Origin: Chamaelirium japonicum
Lineage: Eukaryota; Streptophyta; Magnoliopsida; Liliales; Melanthiaceae
Assembly: GCA_947650365.1 (NCBI GenBank)
Contig: CANTAL010000144.1
Span: 687,001 to 751,000 of the forward strand
Length of the DNA stretch: 64,000 nucleotides
Direction of reading: 5' to 3'
Below the pieces are notes generated by a model that was given only the letters and a program-made list of their open reading frames with translations, did not search any database and had not been told where the DNA came from. The stretch's first letter is position 1. The number at the start of each line of letters is the position of its first letter. The position numbers were made by a program, and so were the translations under genes. Below are positions 23,747 through 37,432 of this stretch, piece by piece.

Positions 23747-25881
23747 ACGATCCATTCTAATTCATTCATACGATCCATTCTAATTCATTCGTACAATCCA
23801 TTCTAATTCATTCGCACGATCCATTCTAATTCTTTCGCACGAATTTATCCATTCTATTTCATTCGTACGATCCAGATCCATTCTAATTCATTCGTACGAT
23901 CCATTCTAATTCATTCGTACAATCCATTCTAATTCATTCGTACGATCCATTCTAATTCATTCGTACGATCCATTCTAATTCATTCGTATGTATCCATTCT
24001 AATTCACTCATACGATCCATTCTAATTCATTCGCACGATCCATTCTAATTCATTCATACGAATGTATCCATTCTAATTCATTCATACGATCCATTCTAAT
24101 TCATTCGCACGATTCATTCTAATTCATTCGCACGATCCATTCGAATTCACTCATACGATCCATTCTAATTCATTCGTATGATCCATTCTAATTCATTTGT
24201 ATCCATTCTATTTCATTCGTATGATCCATTCTTACTCATTCTTATGATACATTCTAACTCATTCGCACGATCTATTCTAATTCATTCATACAATCTATTC
24301 TAATTCTTTCACACGATCCAATCTAATTCATTCGTACGATCCATTCTAATTCATTCGTACAATCCATTCTATTTCATTCGTACGATCCATTCTTACTCAT
24401 TCGTACGATCTATTCTAATTCATTCGCACGATCCATTCTAATTCATTCGTACGATCTATTCTAATTCATTCGTACGATCCATTCTAATTCATTCGTATGA
24501 TCCATTCTAATTCATTCGCACGATCCATTCGAATCCACTCATACGATCCATTCTAAATCATTCGTATGATCCATTCTAATTCATTTGTATCCATTCTATT
24601 TCATTCGCACGATCCATTCAAATTCATTCGCACGAATGTATCCATTCTAATTCCTTCGTACGATCCATTCTAATTTCTTCGTACGAATCATACTTACTCA
24701 TTCGTACGATCCATTCTAATTCATTCGCACGAATGTATCCATTCTAATTCCTTTGTACGATCCATTCTAATTCCATTCTAATTCAATCGTACAATCCATT
24801 CTATTTCATTCGTACGATCCATTCTTACTCATTCGTACGATCCATTCTAATTCATTCGCACGAATGTATCCATTCTAATTCATTCGTACGATCCATTCTA
24901 ATTCATTCATACGATCCATTCTAATTCATTCATACGATCCATTCTAATTCATTCATACGATCCATTCTAATTTTTTCACACGATCCATTCTAATTCATTC
25001 GTACGATCCATTCTAATTCATTCGTACAATCCATTCTATTTTATTCGTACGATCCATTCTTACTCATTCGTACGATCCATTCTAATTCATTCGCACGAAT
25101 GTATCCATTCTAATTCATTCGTACGATCCATTCTAATTCATTCGTACAATCCATTCTATTTCATTCATACGATCCATTCTTACTTATTCGTATGATCCAT
25201 TCTAATTCATTCGCACGAATGTATCCATTCTAATTCATTCGTACGATCCATTCTAATTCATTCGTACAATCCATTCTAATTCATTCATACGATCGCACTA
25301 TCCATTCTAATTCATTCATACGATCCATTCTAATTCATTCGCACAATCTATTTTAATTCATTCGTTACGATCCATTCTAATTCCTTCGTACGATCCGTTT
25401 TAATTCATTCGCACGAATGTATCCATTCTAATTCCTTCGTACGATCCATTCTAATTCATATGATCTATTCTATTTCATTCGTAGGATCCATTCTTACTCA
25501 TTAGCACGATCTATTCTAATTCATTTGTACAATCCTTTCTAATTCATTCGCACGATCCATTCGAATTCACTCATACGATCCATTCTAATTCATTCGTATG
25601 ATCCATTCTAATTTATTTGTATCCATTCTATTTCATTTGCACGATCCATTCAAATTCATTCGCACGATCCATTCTAATTTCCATTCTAATTCATTCATAC
25701 GATCCATTCTAATTCATTCGCACGAATGTATCCATTCCAATTAATTCGTACGATCCATTCTAACTCATTCGCACTATCCATTCTAATTCATTCATACGAT
25801 CCATTCTAATTCATTCGCACAATCTATTCTAATTCATTCGTTACGATCCATTCTAATTCATTCGTACGATCCATTCTAATT
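23747..25881 (+). repeat. Sense block, 2.13 kb
   Basis: Starts at ACACGATCC, has the ATCCAGATCC fusion at about 23,873, GAATTC modules at 24,134, 24,530 and 25,554, and the AATTCCATTC landmark at 24,771. Carries the tandem 120-bp interval 25,097-25,216. With the following antisense block it makes one 3.59-kb repeat. Confidence 0.93.
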
Positions 25882-25898
25882 AATGAATTAGAATGGAT
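25869..25898. other. Hairpin junction, spacer AATG
   Basis: CCATTCTAATT, spacer AATG, AATTAGAATGG. Same break points as at 22,201-22,230 with one base different in the spacer, 3,668 bp further on. It shows that the inversion junction itself was duplicated with the long repeat. Confidence 0.93.
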
Positions 25899-27336
25899 TG
25901 TACGAATGAATTAGAATGGATCATATGAATGAATTAGAACGGATGGTATGATTGAATTAGATCGGATCGTATGAATGAATTAGAATGGACCGTACGAATG
26001 AATTAGAATGGATCGTACGAATGAATTAGAATGGATCTTACGAATGAATTAGAATGGATCGTGCGAATGAATTAGAATAGATTGTGCGAATGAATTAGAA
26101 TGGATTATATGAATGAATTAGAATGGATCTATGAAGGAATTAGAATGGATACTTTCGTGCGAATGAATTAGAATGGATCGTACGAATAAATTAGAATGGA
26201 TACATTCGTGCCAATGAATTAGAATGGATCGTGCGAATGAATTAGAATGGATACATTCGTGCGAATGAATTAGAATGGATTGTACGAATGAATTAGAATA
26301 GATCGTAACGAATGAATTAGAATAGATTGTATGAATGAATTAGAATGGATCGTATGAATGAATTAGAATGGATCATACGAAGGAATTAAAATGGATCGTA
26401 CAAATGAATTAGAATGGATCATACGAATGAATTAGAATGGATCATACGAATGAGTAAGAATGGATCGTACGAATGAAATAGGATGGATTATACGAATGAA
26501 TTAGAATGGATCGTACGAATGAATTAGAATGGATCGTATGAATGAATTAGAATGGATCGTACGAATGAAATAGAATGGATCGTACGAATGAATTAGAATG
26601 GATCGTACGAATGAATTAGAATGGATCGTACGAATGAGTAAGAATGGATCGTACGAATGAAACAGAATGGATTGTACGAATGAATTAGAATGGATCGTAC
26701 GAATGAACTAGAATGGATCTGGATCGTACGAATGAAATAGAATGGATACATTCGTGCGAATGAATTAGATTGGATCGTGCGAATGAATTAGAATGGATCG
26801 TACGAATGAATTAGAATGGATCGTCCGAATGAATTAGAATGGATCGTATTAGTGAATTCGAATGGATCGTGCGAATGAATTAGAATGGATTGTACGAATG
26901 AATTAGAATGGATCGGATACATTCGTGCGAATGAATTAGAATGGATCGTGCGAATGAATTAGAATGGATCGTACGAATGAATTAAAATGGATCGTACGAA
27001 TGAAATAGAATAAATCGTACGAATGAATTAGAATGGTTACATTCGTGCGAATGAATTAGAATGGATCGTATGAATGAATTAGAATGGATCGTACGAATGA
27101 ATTAGAATGGATCGGATACATTCGTGCGAATGAATTGGAATGGATCGTGCGAATGAATTAGAATGAAACGTACGAATGAATTAGAATGGATCGCACGAAT
27201 AAAATAGAATGGATCGTACGAATGAATTAGAATGGATACATTTGTGCGAATGAATTAGAATGGATCGTATGAATAAATTAGAATGGATCGTACTTATGAA
27301 TTAGAATGGATCGTATGAATGAATTAGAATGGATAC
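25882..27336 (-). repeat. Antisense block, 1.46 kb, second copy
   Basis: Second copy of 22,214-23,746. It is about 80 bp shorter, mostly through loss of single units (for example around 26,200 and 27,120). Substitutions between the copies are concentrated at CpG sites. Confidence 0.93.
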
Positions 27337-29411
27337 ACGATCCATTCTAATTCATTCATACGATCCATTCTAATTCATTCGTACAATCCATTCTAATTCA
27401 TTCGCACGATCCATTCTAATTCATTCGCACGAATGTATCCATTCTATTTCATTCGTATGATCTAGATCCATTCTAATTCATTCGTACGATCCATTCTAAT
27501 TCATTCGTACGATCCATTCTAAATCATTCGTACGATCCATTCTAATTCATTCGTATGTATCCATTCTAATTCATTCATACGATCCATTCTAATTCATTCG
27601 CACGATCCATTCCATTCGCACGATCCATTCTAATTCATTCATACGAATGTATCCATTCTAATTCATTTATACGATCCATTCTAATTCATTCACACGATTC
27701 ATTCTAATTCATTCGTACGATCTATTCGAATTCACTCATACGATCCATTCTAATTCATTCGTATAATCCATTCTAATTCATTTGTATCCATTCTATTTCA
27801 TTCGTACGATCCATTCTTACTCATTCTTATGATCCATTCTAATTCATTCTCACGATCTATTCTAATTCATTCATACAATCTATTCTAATTCTTTCACACG
27901 ATCCATTCTAATTCATTCGTACGATCCATTCTAATTCATTCGTACAATCCATTCTATTTTCTTCATACGATCCATTCTTACTCATTCGTACGATCTATTC
28001 TAATTCATTCGTATGATCCATTCTAATTCATTCGTACGATGTATTCTAATTCATTCGTACGATCCATTCTAATTCATTCGTATGATCCATTCTAATTCAT
28101 TCGCACGATCCATTCGAATTCACTCATACGATCCATTCTAATTCATTCGTATGATCCATTCTAATTCATTTGTATCTATTCTATTTCATTCGCACGATCC
28201 ATTCGAATTCATTTGCATGAATGTATCCATTCTAATTCCTTCATACGATCCATTCTAATTCCTTCGTACGAATCATTCTTACTTATTCGTACGATCCATT
28301 CTAATTCCATTCTAATTCATTCGTACAATCCATTCTATTTCATTCGTACGATCCATTCTTACTCATTCGTACGATCCATTCTAATTCATTCGCACGAATG
28401 TATCCATTCTAATTCATTCGCACGAATGTATCCATTCTAATTCATTCGTACGATCCATTCTAATTCATTCGTACGATCCATTCTAATTCATTCATACGAT
28501 CCATTCTAATTCATTCATATGATCCATTCTAATTCTTTCACACGATCCATTCTAATTCATTCGTACGATCCATTCTAATTCATTCGTACAATCCATTCTA
28601 TTTCATTCGTACAATCCATTCTTACTCATTCGTACGATCCATTCTAATTCATTCGCATGAATGTATCCATTCTAATTCATTCGTACGATCCATTCTAATT
28701 CATTCGTACAATCCATCTATTTCATTCGTACGATCCATTCTTACTCATTCGTATGATCCATTCTAATTCATTCGCACGAATGTATCCATTCTAATTCATT
28801 CGTACGATCCATTCTAATTCATTCGTACGATCCATTCTAATTCATTCGTACAATCCATTCTAATTCATTCGCACGAATTTATCCATTCTAATTCATTCGT
28901 CCGATCCATTCTAATTCATTCGCACAATCTACTCTAATTCATTCATACATTCCATTCTAATTCATTACGTACGATCCATTCTAATTCATTCGCACAATCT
29001 ATTCTAATTCATTCGTATGATCCACTCTAATTCCTTCGTACGATCCATTCTAATTCATTCATACGATCAATTCTAATTCATTCGTACAATCCATTCTAAT
29101 TCATTCATACGATCCATTATAATTCATTCATACGATCTATTCTAATTCTTTCGCACGAATGTATCCATTTTAATTCATTCGTACGATCCATTCTAATTCC
29201 TTCGTACGATCGATTCTAATTCCTTCGTACGATCTATTCTAATTCATTCGTATGATCCGTTCTAATTCATTCGTACGATCTATTCTAATTCATTCGTATG
29301 ATCCATTCTAATTCATTCGCACGAATGTATCCATTCTAATTCATTCGTACGATCCATTCTAATTCATTCGTACGATCAATTCTAATTCATTCATACAATC
29401 CATTCTATTTC
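27337..29411 (+). repeat. Sense block, 2.07 kb, start of long-repeat copy A
   Basis: Its first 900 bases follow the 23,747 block (ACACGATCC start, ATCTAGATCC fusion near 27,467). From the landmark at 28,305 on it also matches 48,321-49,549 at an offset of about 20.0 kb (TTCATTACGT at 28,961 and 48,950). It is the hinge between the 3.6-kb family and the 16.5-20 kb family. Confidence 0.91.
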
Positions 29412-30193
29412 ATTAGAATGGACCGTACGAATGAAATAGAATGGATCGTACTTATGAATTAGAATGGATCATACGAATGAATTAGAATGGATACGAATGG
29501 TACGAATGAATTAGAATGGATCGTATGAATGAACTAGAATGGATCATACAAATGAGTAAGAATGGATCGTACGAAGGAATTAGAATGGATTGTACGAATG
29601 AATTAGAATAGATTGTACGAATGAATTAGAATAGATTGTACGAATGAATTAGAATGGATCGTATGAATGAATTAGATTGGTTCGTATGAATGAATTAGAA
29701 TAGATCGTATGAATGAATTAGAATGGATCGTATGAATGAATTAGAATGGATCGTACTAATGAAATAGAATGGATCGTACGAATGAATTAGAATGGATCAT
29801 GCGAATGAATTAGAATTGATTGTACGTATCAATTAGAATGGATACATTCGTGTGAATGAATTAGAATGGATCGTACGAATGAATTAGAATGGATCGTATG
29901 AATGAATTAAAATGGATCGTACGAAGGAATTAGAATGGATCGTACGAATGAATTAGAATAGATTGTGCGAATGAATTAGAATGGATCGTTTGAATGAATT
30001 AGAATGGATCGTATAAATGAATTAGAATGGAATGGATTGTACGAATGAATTAGAATGGATCATGCGAATGAATTAGAATGGATTGTACGAATGAATTAGA
30101 ACGGATCGTACGAATGAATTAGAATGGATCGTGTGAAAGAATTAGAATGGATTGTATGAATGAATTAGAATGGATCGTATTAAATGAATTAGA
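29412..30193 (-). repeat. Antisense block, 0.78 kb (A copy of 49,550-49,974)
   Basis: Begins at CATTAGAATGGACCG; the counterpart CATTAGAATGGATCG is at 49,549 (offset 20,138). Shared odd unit GGATACGAATGGTACG near 29,489 and 49,629. Copy A is about 360 bp longer; the extra part is 29.7-30.1 kb. Exit GAATTAGAGATCC corresponds to GAATTAAAGATCC at 49,974. Confidence 0.92.
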
Positions 30194-32160
30194 GATCCAT
30201 TCTAATTCATTCGTATGATCTATTCTAATTCATTCGTACGATCCATTCTAATTCATTCATACGATCCAATCTAATTCATTCATACGATCCATTCTAATTC
30301 ATTCGTATGTATCCATTCTAATTCATTCGTACGATCCATTCTAATTCATTCGCACGATCCATTCTAATTCATTAATACGATCCATTCTAATTCATTCGTA
30401 CGATCCATTCTAATTCATTCGTATGATCCATTCTAATTCATTCGTACGATCCATTCTAATTCATTCACACGATCCATTCAAAATCCTTCGTACGATCCAT
30501 TCTACGCACGAATGTATCCATTCTAATTCAATCGCACAATCCATTCTAATTCATTCGTACGATCAATTCTAATTCATTCGTACAATCCATTCTAATTCAT
30601 TCGTATGATCCATTTCTTACTCATTCGTATGATCCATTCTAATTCATTCGCACGAATGTATCCATTCTAATTCATTCGTACGCTCCATTCTAATTCATTC
30701 GTACAATCCATTTTAATTCATTCGTACGATCCATTCTAATTCATTCGTAGGATCCATTCTAATTCATTCGCACAATCTATTCTAATTCATTTGTACGATC
30801 CATTCTTACTCATTCGTACGATCCATTCTAATTCATTCGTACAATCCATTCTATTTCATTCGTACGATCCATTCTTACTCATTCGTACGATCCATTCTAA
30901 TTTATTCGTACATACGATCCATTCTAATTCATTTGCACGAATACATTCATACGATCCATTCTTACTTATTCATATGATCCATTCTAATTCATTCGCATGA
31001 ATATATCCATTCTAATTCATTCGTACGATCCATTCTAATTCATTCGCACTATCCACTCTAATTCATTCGCACGATCAATTCTAATTCATTCATACGATCC
31101 ATTCTAATTAATTCGTACGATCCATTCTTACTAATTCGTATTATCCATTCTAATTCATTCGCATGAATGTATCCATTCTAATTCATTCGTACGATCCATT
31201 ATAATTCATTCGTACGATCCATTCTAATTCATTCGCACGATCCATTCTAATTCATTCGCACGAATGTATCCATTCTAATTCATTCGTACAATCCATTCTA
31301 ATTCATTCGCACGATCCATTCGAATTCACTCATACGATCCATTCTAATTCATTCGTATGATCCATTCTAATTCATTTGTATCCATTCTATTTCTTTCGCA
31401 CGATCCATTCGAATTCATTCGCACGATCCATTCTAATTCATTCATACGATCCATTCCAATTCATTCGTACGATCCATTCTAATTCAATCTTACAATCCAT
31501 TCTATTTCATTTGTACGATCCATTCTAATTCATTCGTACGATCCATTCTATTTCATTCGTACGATCTATTCTAATTCATTCATACGATCAATTCTAATTC
31601 ATTCGTACGATCCATTCAAATTCATTCGTACGGTCCATTCTAATTCATTCGTATGATCCATTCTAATTCATTCATACGATCCATTCGTACTCATTCATAC
31701 GATCCATTCTAATTCCTTTGCACGAATGTATCCATTCTAATTTATTCGTACGATCCATTCTATTTCATTCATACGATCCATTCTTACTCATTCGTTCGAT
31801 CCATTCTATTTCTTTTGCACGATCCATTCTAATTCATTCGCACGAATGTATCCATTCTAATTCATTCATACGATCCATTCTAATTCATTCATACAATCCA
31901 TTCTAATTCTTTCACACGATCCATTCAAATTCATTCGTACTATCCATTCTAATTCATTCATACAATCCATTCTATTTCATTCGTACGATCCATTCTAATT
32001 CATTCGTACGATCCATTCTAATTCATTCGCACGAATGTATCCACGATCCAATCTAATTCATTCATACGATCTATTTCATTCGTACGATCCACTCTAATTC
32101 ATTCTAATTCATTCATACAATCCATTCTAATTCTTACTCATTCATACGATGATCCATTCG
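30194..32160 (+). repeat. Sense block, 1.97 kb (A copy of 49,975-51,917)
   Basis: Shares with copy B the shortened unit CCATTCTACGCACGAATG (about 30,500 and 50,330), CGTACATACGATCC (about 30,907 and 50,713), the 112-bp module (31,313 and 51,118), and a disrupted tail with ATCTATTTCATTCG and ATGATCCATTCG (32,041-32,160; B from 51,800, offset 19,759). Confidence 0.93.
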
Positions 32161-32981
32161 ATTGAATTAGAATAGATTATACGAATGAATTAGAATGGAT
32201 CGTGTGAAAGAATTAGAATGGATTGTATGAATGAATTAGTATGAATGAATTAGAATGGATCGTGCTAATGAATTAGAATGGATCGTACGAATAAATTAGA
32301 ATAGATTGTGCGAATGAATTAGAATGGATAGTATGAATGAATTAGAATGGATCGTATGAATGAATTAGAATGGATATATTCGTGCAAATGAATTAGAATG
32401 GATCATACGAATGAGTAGGAATGGATTGTATGAATGAGTAAGAATGGATCGTGAGAATGAAATAGAATGGATTGTACGAATGAATTAGAATGGATCGTGC
32501 TAATGAATTAGAATGGATCGTATAAATGAATTAGATTGGATCGTATGAATGAATTAGAATGGATCGTGCGAAAGAATTAGAATGGATCATGCGAATAAAG
32601 AAGAATGGATCATACGAATGAAATAGAATGGATCGTACGAAGGAATTAGAATGGATTGTACGAATGGATTAGAATGGATCGTACGAATGAATTAGAATGG
32701 ATCGTGTGAAAGAATTAGAATGGATACATTCGTGCGAATGAATTAGAATGGATCATACGAATGAGTAAGAATGGATCGTACTTATGAATTAGATTGGATC
32801 AAATGAATGAATTAGAATGGATCGTACGAATGAATTAGAATGGATCGTACGAATGAATTAGAATTGATCGTACGAATGAATTAGAATAGATTGTGCGAAT
32901 GAATTAGAATGGTGCGAATGAATTAGAATGGATCGTGCGAATGAATTAGAATGGATCGTACGAATAAATTACAATGGATCG
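32161..32981 (-). repeat. Antisense block, 0.82 kb (A copy of 51,918-52,763)
   Basis: Both copies carry GAATTAGTATGAATGAATTAG near the start (a unit missing GATCG), AGTAAG and AAATAG variants in the same order, and a truncated unit near the end (AATGGTGCGAATG here, AATGGACCGAATG in B). Exits through GGATCGCGTACAATCC. Confidence 0.92.
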
Positions 32982-34376
32982 CGTACAATCCATTCTTTTT
33001 CATTCGTACGATCCATTCTTACACATTAGCACGATCCATTCTAATTCATTCGTACATCCATTCTAATTCATTCGCACGATCCATTCGAATTCACTCATAC
33101 GATCCATTCTAATTCATTCGTATGATCCATTCTAATTCATTCATACGATCCATTCTAATTCATTCGTACGATCCATTCTAATTCATTCGTACAATCCATT
33201 CTATTTCATTCATACGATCCATTCTAATTCATTCGTACGATCCATTCTATTTCCTTCGTACGATCCATTCTAATTCATTCATACGATCCATTCTATGGCA
33301 TTCGTAGGATCTATTCTAATTCATTCGTACGATCAATTCTAATTCATTCGTATGATCCATTCTAAATCATTCATACAATCCATTCTTACTCATTCGTATG
33401 ATCCATTCTAATTCATTTGCACGAATATATCCATTCTAATTCATTCGTACGATACATTCTATTTCATTCGTACGATCCATTCTTACTCATTCGTACGATC
33501 CATTCTAATTCATTCGTACGATCCATTCTAATTCATTCGTACGATCCATTCTAATTCATTCGTACGATCCATTCTATTTCATTCGTACGATCCATTCTAA
33601 TTCATTCATACGATCCATTCTAATTCATTCGTACGATCCATTCTAATTCATTCGTACAATCCATTCTATTTTATTCGTACGATCCATTCTTACTCATTCG
33701 TATGATCCATTCTAATTCATTCGTACGATCCATTCTAATTCATTCGTACGATCTATTCTAATTCCTTCGTATGATCCATTCTATTTCATTCATACGATCC
33801 ATTCTAATTCATTCATACGATCTATTCTAATTCATTCGTTACGATCTATTCTAATTCATTCGTACGATCCATTCTAATTCATTCGCACGATCCATTCTAA
33901 TTCATTCGTACGATCCATTCTAATTCATTTGCATGAATGTATCCATTCTAATTCATTCGTACGATCCATTCTAATTCATTCGCATGAATGTATCCATTCT
34001 AATTCCTTCGTACGATCCATTCTAATTGATTCTACAATCCATTCTAATTCATTCGCACACGATCCATTCTAATTCATTCGTACGTTCCATTCTAATTCAT
34101 TAGCACGATCATGCTAATTCATTCGTACGATCCATTCGAATTCACTCATACGATCTATTCTTACTCATTCGTATGATCCATTCTAATTCATTGGCACGAT
34201 CGTGCGAATGTATCCATTCTAATTCATTCGTACGATCCATTCTAATTCTTTCGCCCAATCTATTCTAATTCATTTGCACGATCCATTCTAATTCATTCGT
34301 ATGATCCATTCTAATTCATTCGCACAATCTATTCTAATTCATTCGCACGAACCATTCTAAATAATTCGTACGATCG
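32982..34376 (+). repeat. Sense block, 1.4 kb (A copy of 52,764-54,187)
   Basis: Shared landmarks with B: ACTCATTAGCACG near the start, CATTCGTTACGATC (33,836 and 53,619), CGCACACGATCC (34,053 and 53,868) and the self-inverted GCACGATCGTGCG (34,194 and 54,006), which is a perfect palindromic fusion of a sense and an antisense CGCAC end. Confidence 0.92.
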
Positions 34377-35321
34377 TGCTAGTGAATTAGAATGGATCGT
34401 ACGAAAGAATTAGAATAGATCGTACGAATGAATAAGAATGGATCGTACGAATGAATTAGAATAGATTATGTGAATGAATTAGAATGGATCATACGAATGA
34501 ATTAGAATGAATACATTCGTGCGAATGAATTAGAATGGATCGTACGAATGAAATAGAATGGATTGTACGAATGAATTAGAAAGGATTCATTCGTGCGAAT
34601 GAATTAGAATGGATCGTGCGAATGAATTAGAATGAATCGTATGAATGAATTAGAATGGATACATTCATATGAATGAATTAGAATGGATCATGCGAATGAA
34701 TTAGAATGGATCGTACGAATGAATTAGAATGGATCGTATGAATGAATTAGAATGGATCGTACGAATGAATTAGAATGGATCGTACAAATGAATTAGAATG
34801 GATACATTCGTGCGAATGAATTAGAATGGATCATACGAATGAGTAAGAATGGATCGTACGAATGAAATAGAATGGATTGTACGAATGAATTAGAATGGAT
34901 CGTACGAATGAATTAGAATGGATCATACGAATGAATTAGAATGGATACATTCGTGCGAATGAATTAGAATGTATCATACGAATGAGTAAGAATGGATCGT
35001 ACGAATGAAATAGAATGGATTGTACAAATGAATTAGAATGGATCGTACGAATGAATTAGAATAGATTGTATGAATGAATTAGAATGGATACATTCGTGCG
35101 AATGAATTAGAATGGATCGTACAAATGAATTAGAATAGATCATACAAATGAATTAGAATGGATCGTACGAATGAATTAGAATAGATTGTGCGAATGAATT
35201 AGAATGGATCGTACGAATGGATCATACGATTGAATTAGAATGGATCGTATGAATGAATTAGCATGGATCGTGCTAATGAATTAGAATGGAACGTACGAAT
35301 GAATTAGAATGGATTGTATGT
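34377..35321 (-). repeat. Antisense block, 0.95 kb (A copy of 54,188-55,240)
   Basis: Entry CGTGCTAGTGAATTAG and exit GGATTGTATGTCGTACGATCC are the same in both copies. Copy B has an extra 200-bp internal duplication (GGATCGTACGAATGGATCA unit at about 54,779 and again at about 55,049); copy A has one such unit near 35,208. Confidence 0.92.
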
Positions 35322-35935
35322 CGTACGATCCATTCTTACTCATTAGCACGATCCATTCTAATTCATTCACACGATCCCTTCTATTTCATTAATACGATCC
35401 ATTCTAATTCATTCGTACGACGCACGATCCATTCTAAGTCATTCATACGATCCATTCTAATTCATTTGTATGATCCATTCTAATTCATTCACACGATCCA
35501 TTCTAATTCATTCGTACCATTTATTCTAATTCATTCGTACGATCCATTCTAATTCATTCGCACGATCAATTCTAATTCATTCATACAATCCATTCTAATT
35601 CTTTCACACGATCCATTCTAATTCATTTCTACGATCTATTCTAATTCATTCGTACAATCCATTCTATTTCATTCGTACGATCCATTCTTACTCATTCGTA
35701 CGATCTATTCTTACTCATTCGTACGATCCATTCTAATTCATTCGTACGATCTATTCTAATTTATTTGTACGATCCATTCTAATTCATTCGTATGATCCAT
35801 TCTAATTCATTTGAATGAATGTATCCATTCTAATTCATTCGTACGATCCATTCTAATTCATTCATACAATCCATTCTAATTCATTCATACGATCCAATCT
35901 AATTCATAAGTACGATCCATTCTTACTCATTCGTA
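35322..35935 (+). repeat. Sense block, 0.61 kb (A copy of 55,241-55,877)
   Basis: Shares ACTCATTAGCACG, CCTACGACG/CGTACGACGCACG, and CATAAGTACGATC near the end (35,906 and 55,846). Ends in the perfect palindrome CATTCGTACGAATG, so sense and antisense units share one CGTACG. Confidence 0.91.
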
Positions 35936-36224
35936 CGAATGAATTAGAATGGATTGTATGAATGAATTAGAATAGATCATACGAATGAATTAGAATGGAT
36001 CATACTAATGAATTAGAATGGATCCATTCGAATTCATTCATATGATCCATTCTAATTCATTCGTACGATCCATTCTAATTCATTTGTATGATCCATTCTA
36101 ATTCATTCATACAATCCATTCTATTTCATTCGTACGATCCATTCTTACTCATTCATACAATCCATTCTTACTCATTCGTACAATCCATTCTATTTCATTC
36201 GTACGAATGAATTAGAGTGGATCA
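35936..36224. repeat. Three microblocks (-,+,-) specific to copy A
   Basis: Antisense 35,936-36,023, sense 36,024-36,203, antisense 36,204-36,224. Copy B at this point has one uninterrupted antisense block (55,878-56,107). The last antisense piece is a single unit, GTACGAATGAATTAGAGTGG, leaving through ATCATTCATATGATCC. Confidence 0.86.
36016..36029. other. GGATCC-centred palindromic switch
   Basis: Perfect 14-bp palindrome GAATGGATCCATTC joins antisense to sense with no spacer; pairing continues outward for about eight more base pairs with one mismatch. This is the reciprocal class to the CGTACG-centred junctions. Confidence 0.92.
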
Positions 36225-36667
36225 TTCATATGATCCTTTCTATTTCATTCGTACGATCCATTCTTTCACACGATCCATTCTAATTCATTCGTATGATCCA
36301 TTCTAATTCATTCGTACAATCCATTCTATTTCATTCGTACGATCCATTCTTACTCATTCGTACGATCCATTCTATTTCATTCGTACGATCCATTCTAATT
36401 CATTCGCACGATCCATTCGAATTCACTCATACGATCCATTCTAATTCATTCGTATGATCCATTCTAATTCATTTGTATCCATTCTATTTCATTCGCATGA
36501 TCCATTCGAATTCATTCGCACGATCCATTCTAATTCATTCATACGATCCATTCTAATTCATTCATACAATCCATTCTTACTCATTCGTATGATCCATTCT
36601 AATTTATTTGCACGAATATATCCATTCTAATTCATTCATACGATCCATTCTAATTCATTCATACGAT
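36225..36667 (+). repeat. Sense block, 0.44 kb, absent from copy B
   Basis: Sense units with TATTTC/TTACTC pair, then a complete 112-bp module at 36,410-36,521, ending CATACGATCGATCGTGCG. Together with 36,024-36,203 it makes about 0.64 kb of sense DNA that interrupts an antisense block continuous in copy B. Confidence 0.9.
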
Positions 36668-36946
36668 CGATCGTGCGTCGTACGAATGAATTAGAATGGA
36701 TCGTATGAATGAATTAGAATGGATACATTCGTGCGAATGAATTAGAGTACGATCCATTCTTACTCATTCGTATGATCTATTCTAATTCATTCGCACGAAT
36801 GTATCCATTCTAATTCATTCGTACAATCCATTCTAATTCATTCATACGATCCATTCTAATTCATTCGTACGATCCATTCTAATTAATTCGCACGATCCAT
36901 TCTAATTCATTAATACGATCCATTCTAATTCATTCGTACGACGCGT
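36668..36946. repeat. Antisense (36668-36747) and sense (36748-36946) blocks
   Basis: Correspond to the end of 55,878-56,107 and to 56,108-56,286 in copy B (shared edge GAATTAGAGTACGATC, shared TACGACG at the right end). The right edge here is ACGCGTGATCGATCGTATG, with a PvuI-like CGATCG core. Confidence 0.88.
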
Positions 36947-37356
36947 GATCGATCGTATGAATGAATTAGAATGGATCGTATGAATGAATTAGAATGGATA
37001 TATTCGTGCAAATGAATTAGAATTGATCATGCGAATGAGTAAGAATGGATTGTATGAATGAATTAGAATGGATCGTATGAATGAATTAGAATGGATCGTG
37101 CAAATGAATTCGAATGGATCGTGCGAATGAAATAGAATGGATACAAATGAATTAGAATGGATCATACGAATGAATTAGAATGGATCGTATGAGTGAATTC
37201 GAATAGATCGTGCGAATGAATTAGAATGGATCGTACGAATGAATTAGAATGGATCGTATGAATGAATTAGAATGGATTGTACGAATGAATTATAATCGAT
37301 ACATTCGTGCGAATGAATTAGAATGGATCATACGAATGAGTAAGAATGGATCGTAC
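36947..37356 (-). repeat. Antisense block, first half of a 484-bp duplication
   Basis: Begins at GATCGATCGTATG; the landmark GATCGTATGA is at 36,951 and again at 37,435 (484 bp). Both halves then read ATATATTCGTGCAAAT, an AGTAAG unit, GAATTCGAATGG and GGATACAAATGAATTAG. Copy B (56,287-57,319) has only one such segment. Confidence 0.92.
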
Positions 37357-37432
37357 TCTAATTCATTCGCATGAATGTATCCATTCTAATTCATTCATAC
37401 GATCCATTCTAATTCATTTGTACGACACACGA
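37357..37432 (+). repeat. Sense microblock inside the duplication
   Basis: Three units plus one 28-mer, ending TACGACACACGATCG. It is a shortened copy of the sense block at 36,748-36,946, which is why the duplicated unit contains an inversion. Confidence 0.87.

Noticed and set aside
28213-28440. Open frame of 75 codons, with similar frames at 21,930-22,118, 30,791-31,000, 31,718-31,906, 38,389-38,592 and 58,668-58,865 on the + strand
   Set aside because: All translate the repeat itself (recurrent IHSNSF, RSILIHSYDPF). They are open only where a TATTTC or TTACTC unit or a 28-mer happens to avoid the TAA of TCTAATTC. No ribosome-binding or splice context, and homologous units next door are closed.
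35286-35483. Open frame starting MERTNELEWIV
   Set aside because: Its first dozen codons read an antisense unit and the rest reads sense units across the switch at 35,321. A chance fusion through a reversal cannot be a conserved gene.
36020-36025. Cloning artefact at a BamHI site
   Set aside because: GGATCC here arises naturally from AATGGATC meeting GATCCATT. Similar joins at other cores (CGTACG, AGATCT) and a copy-shared pattern argue against a vector join, although read support has not been seen.
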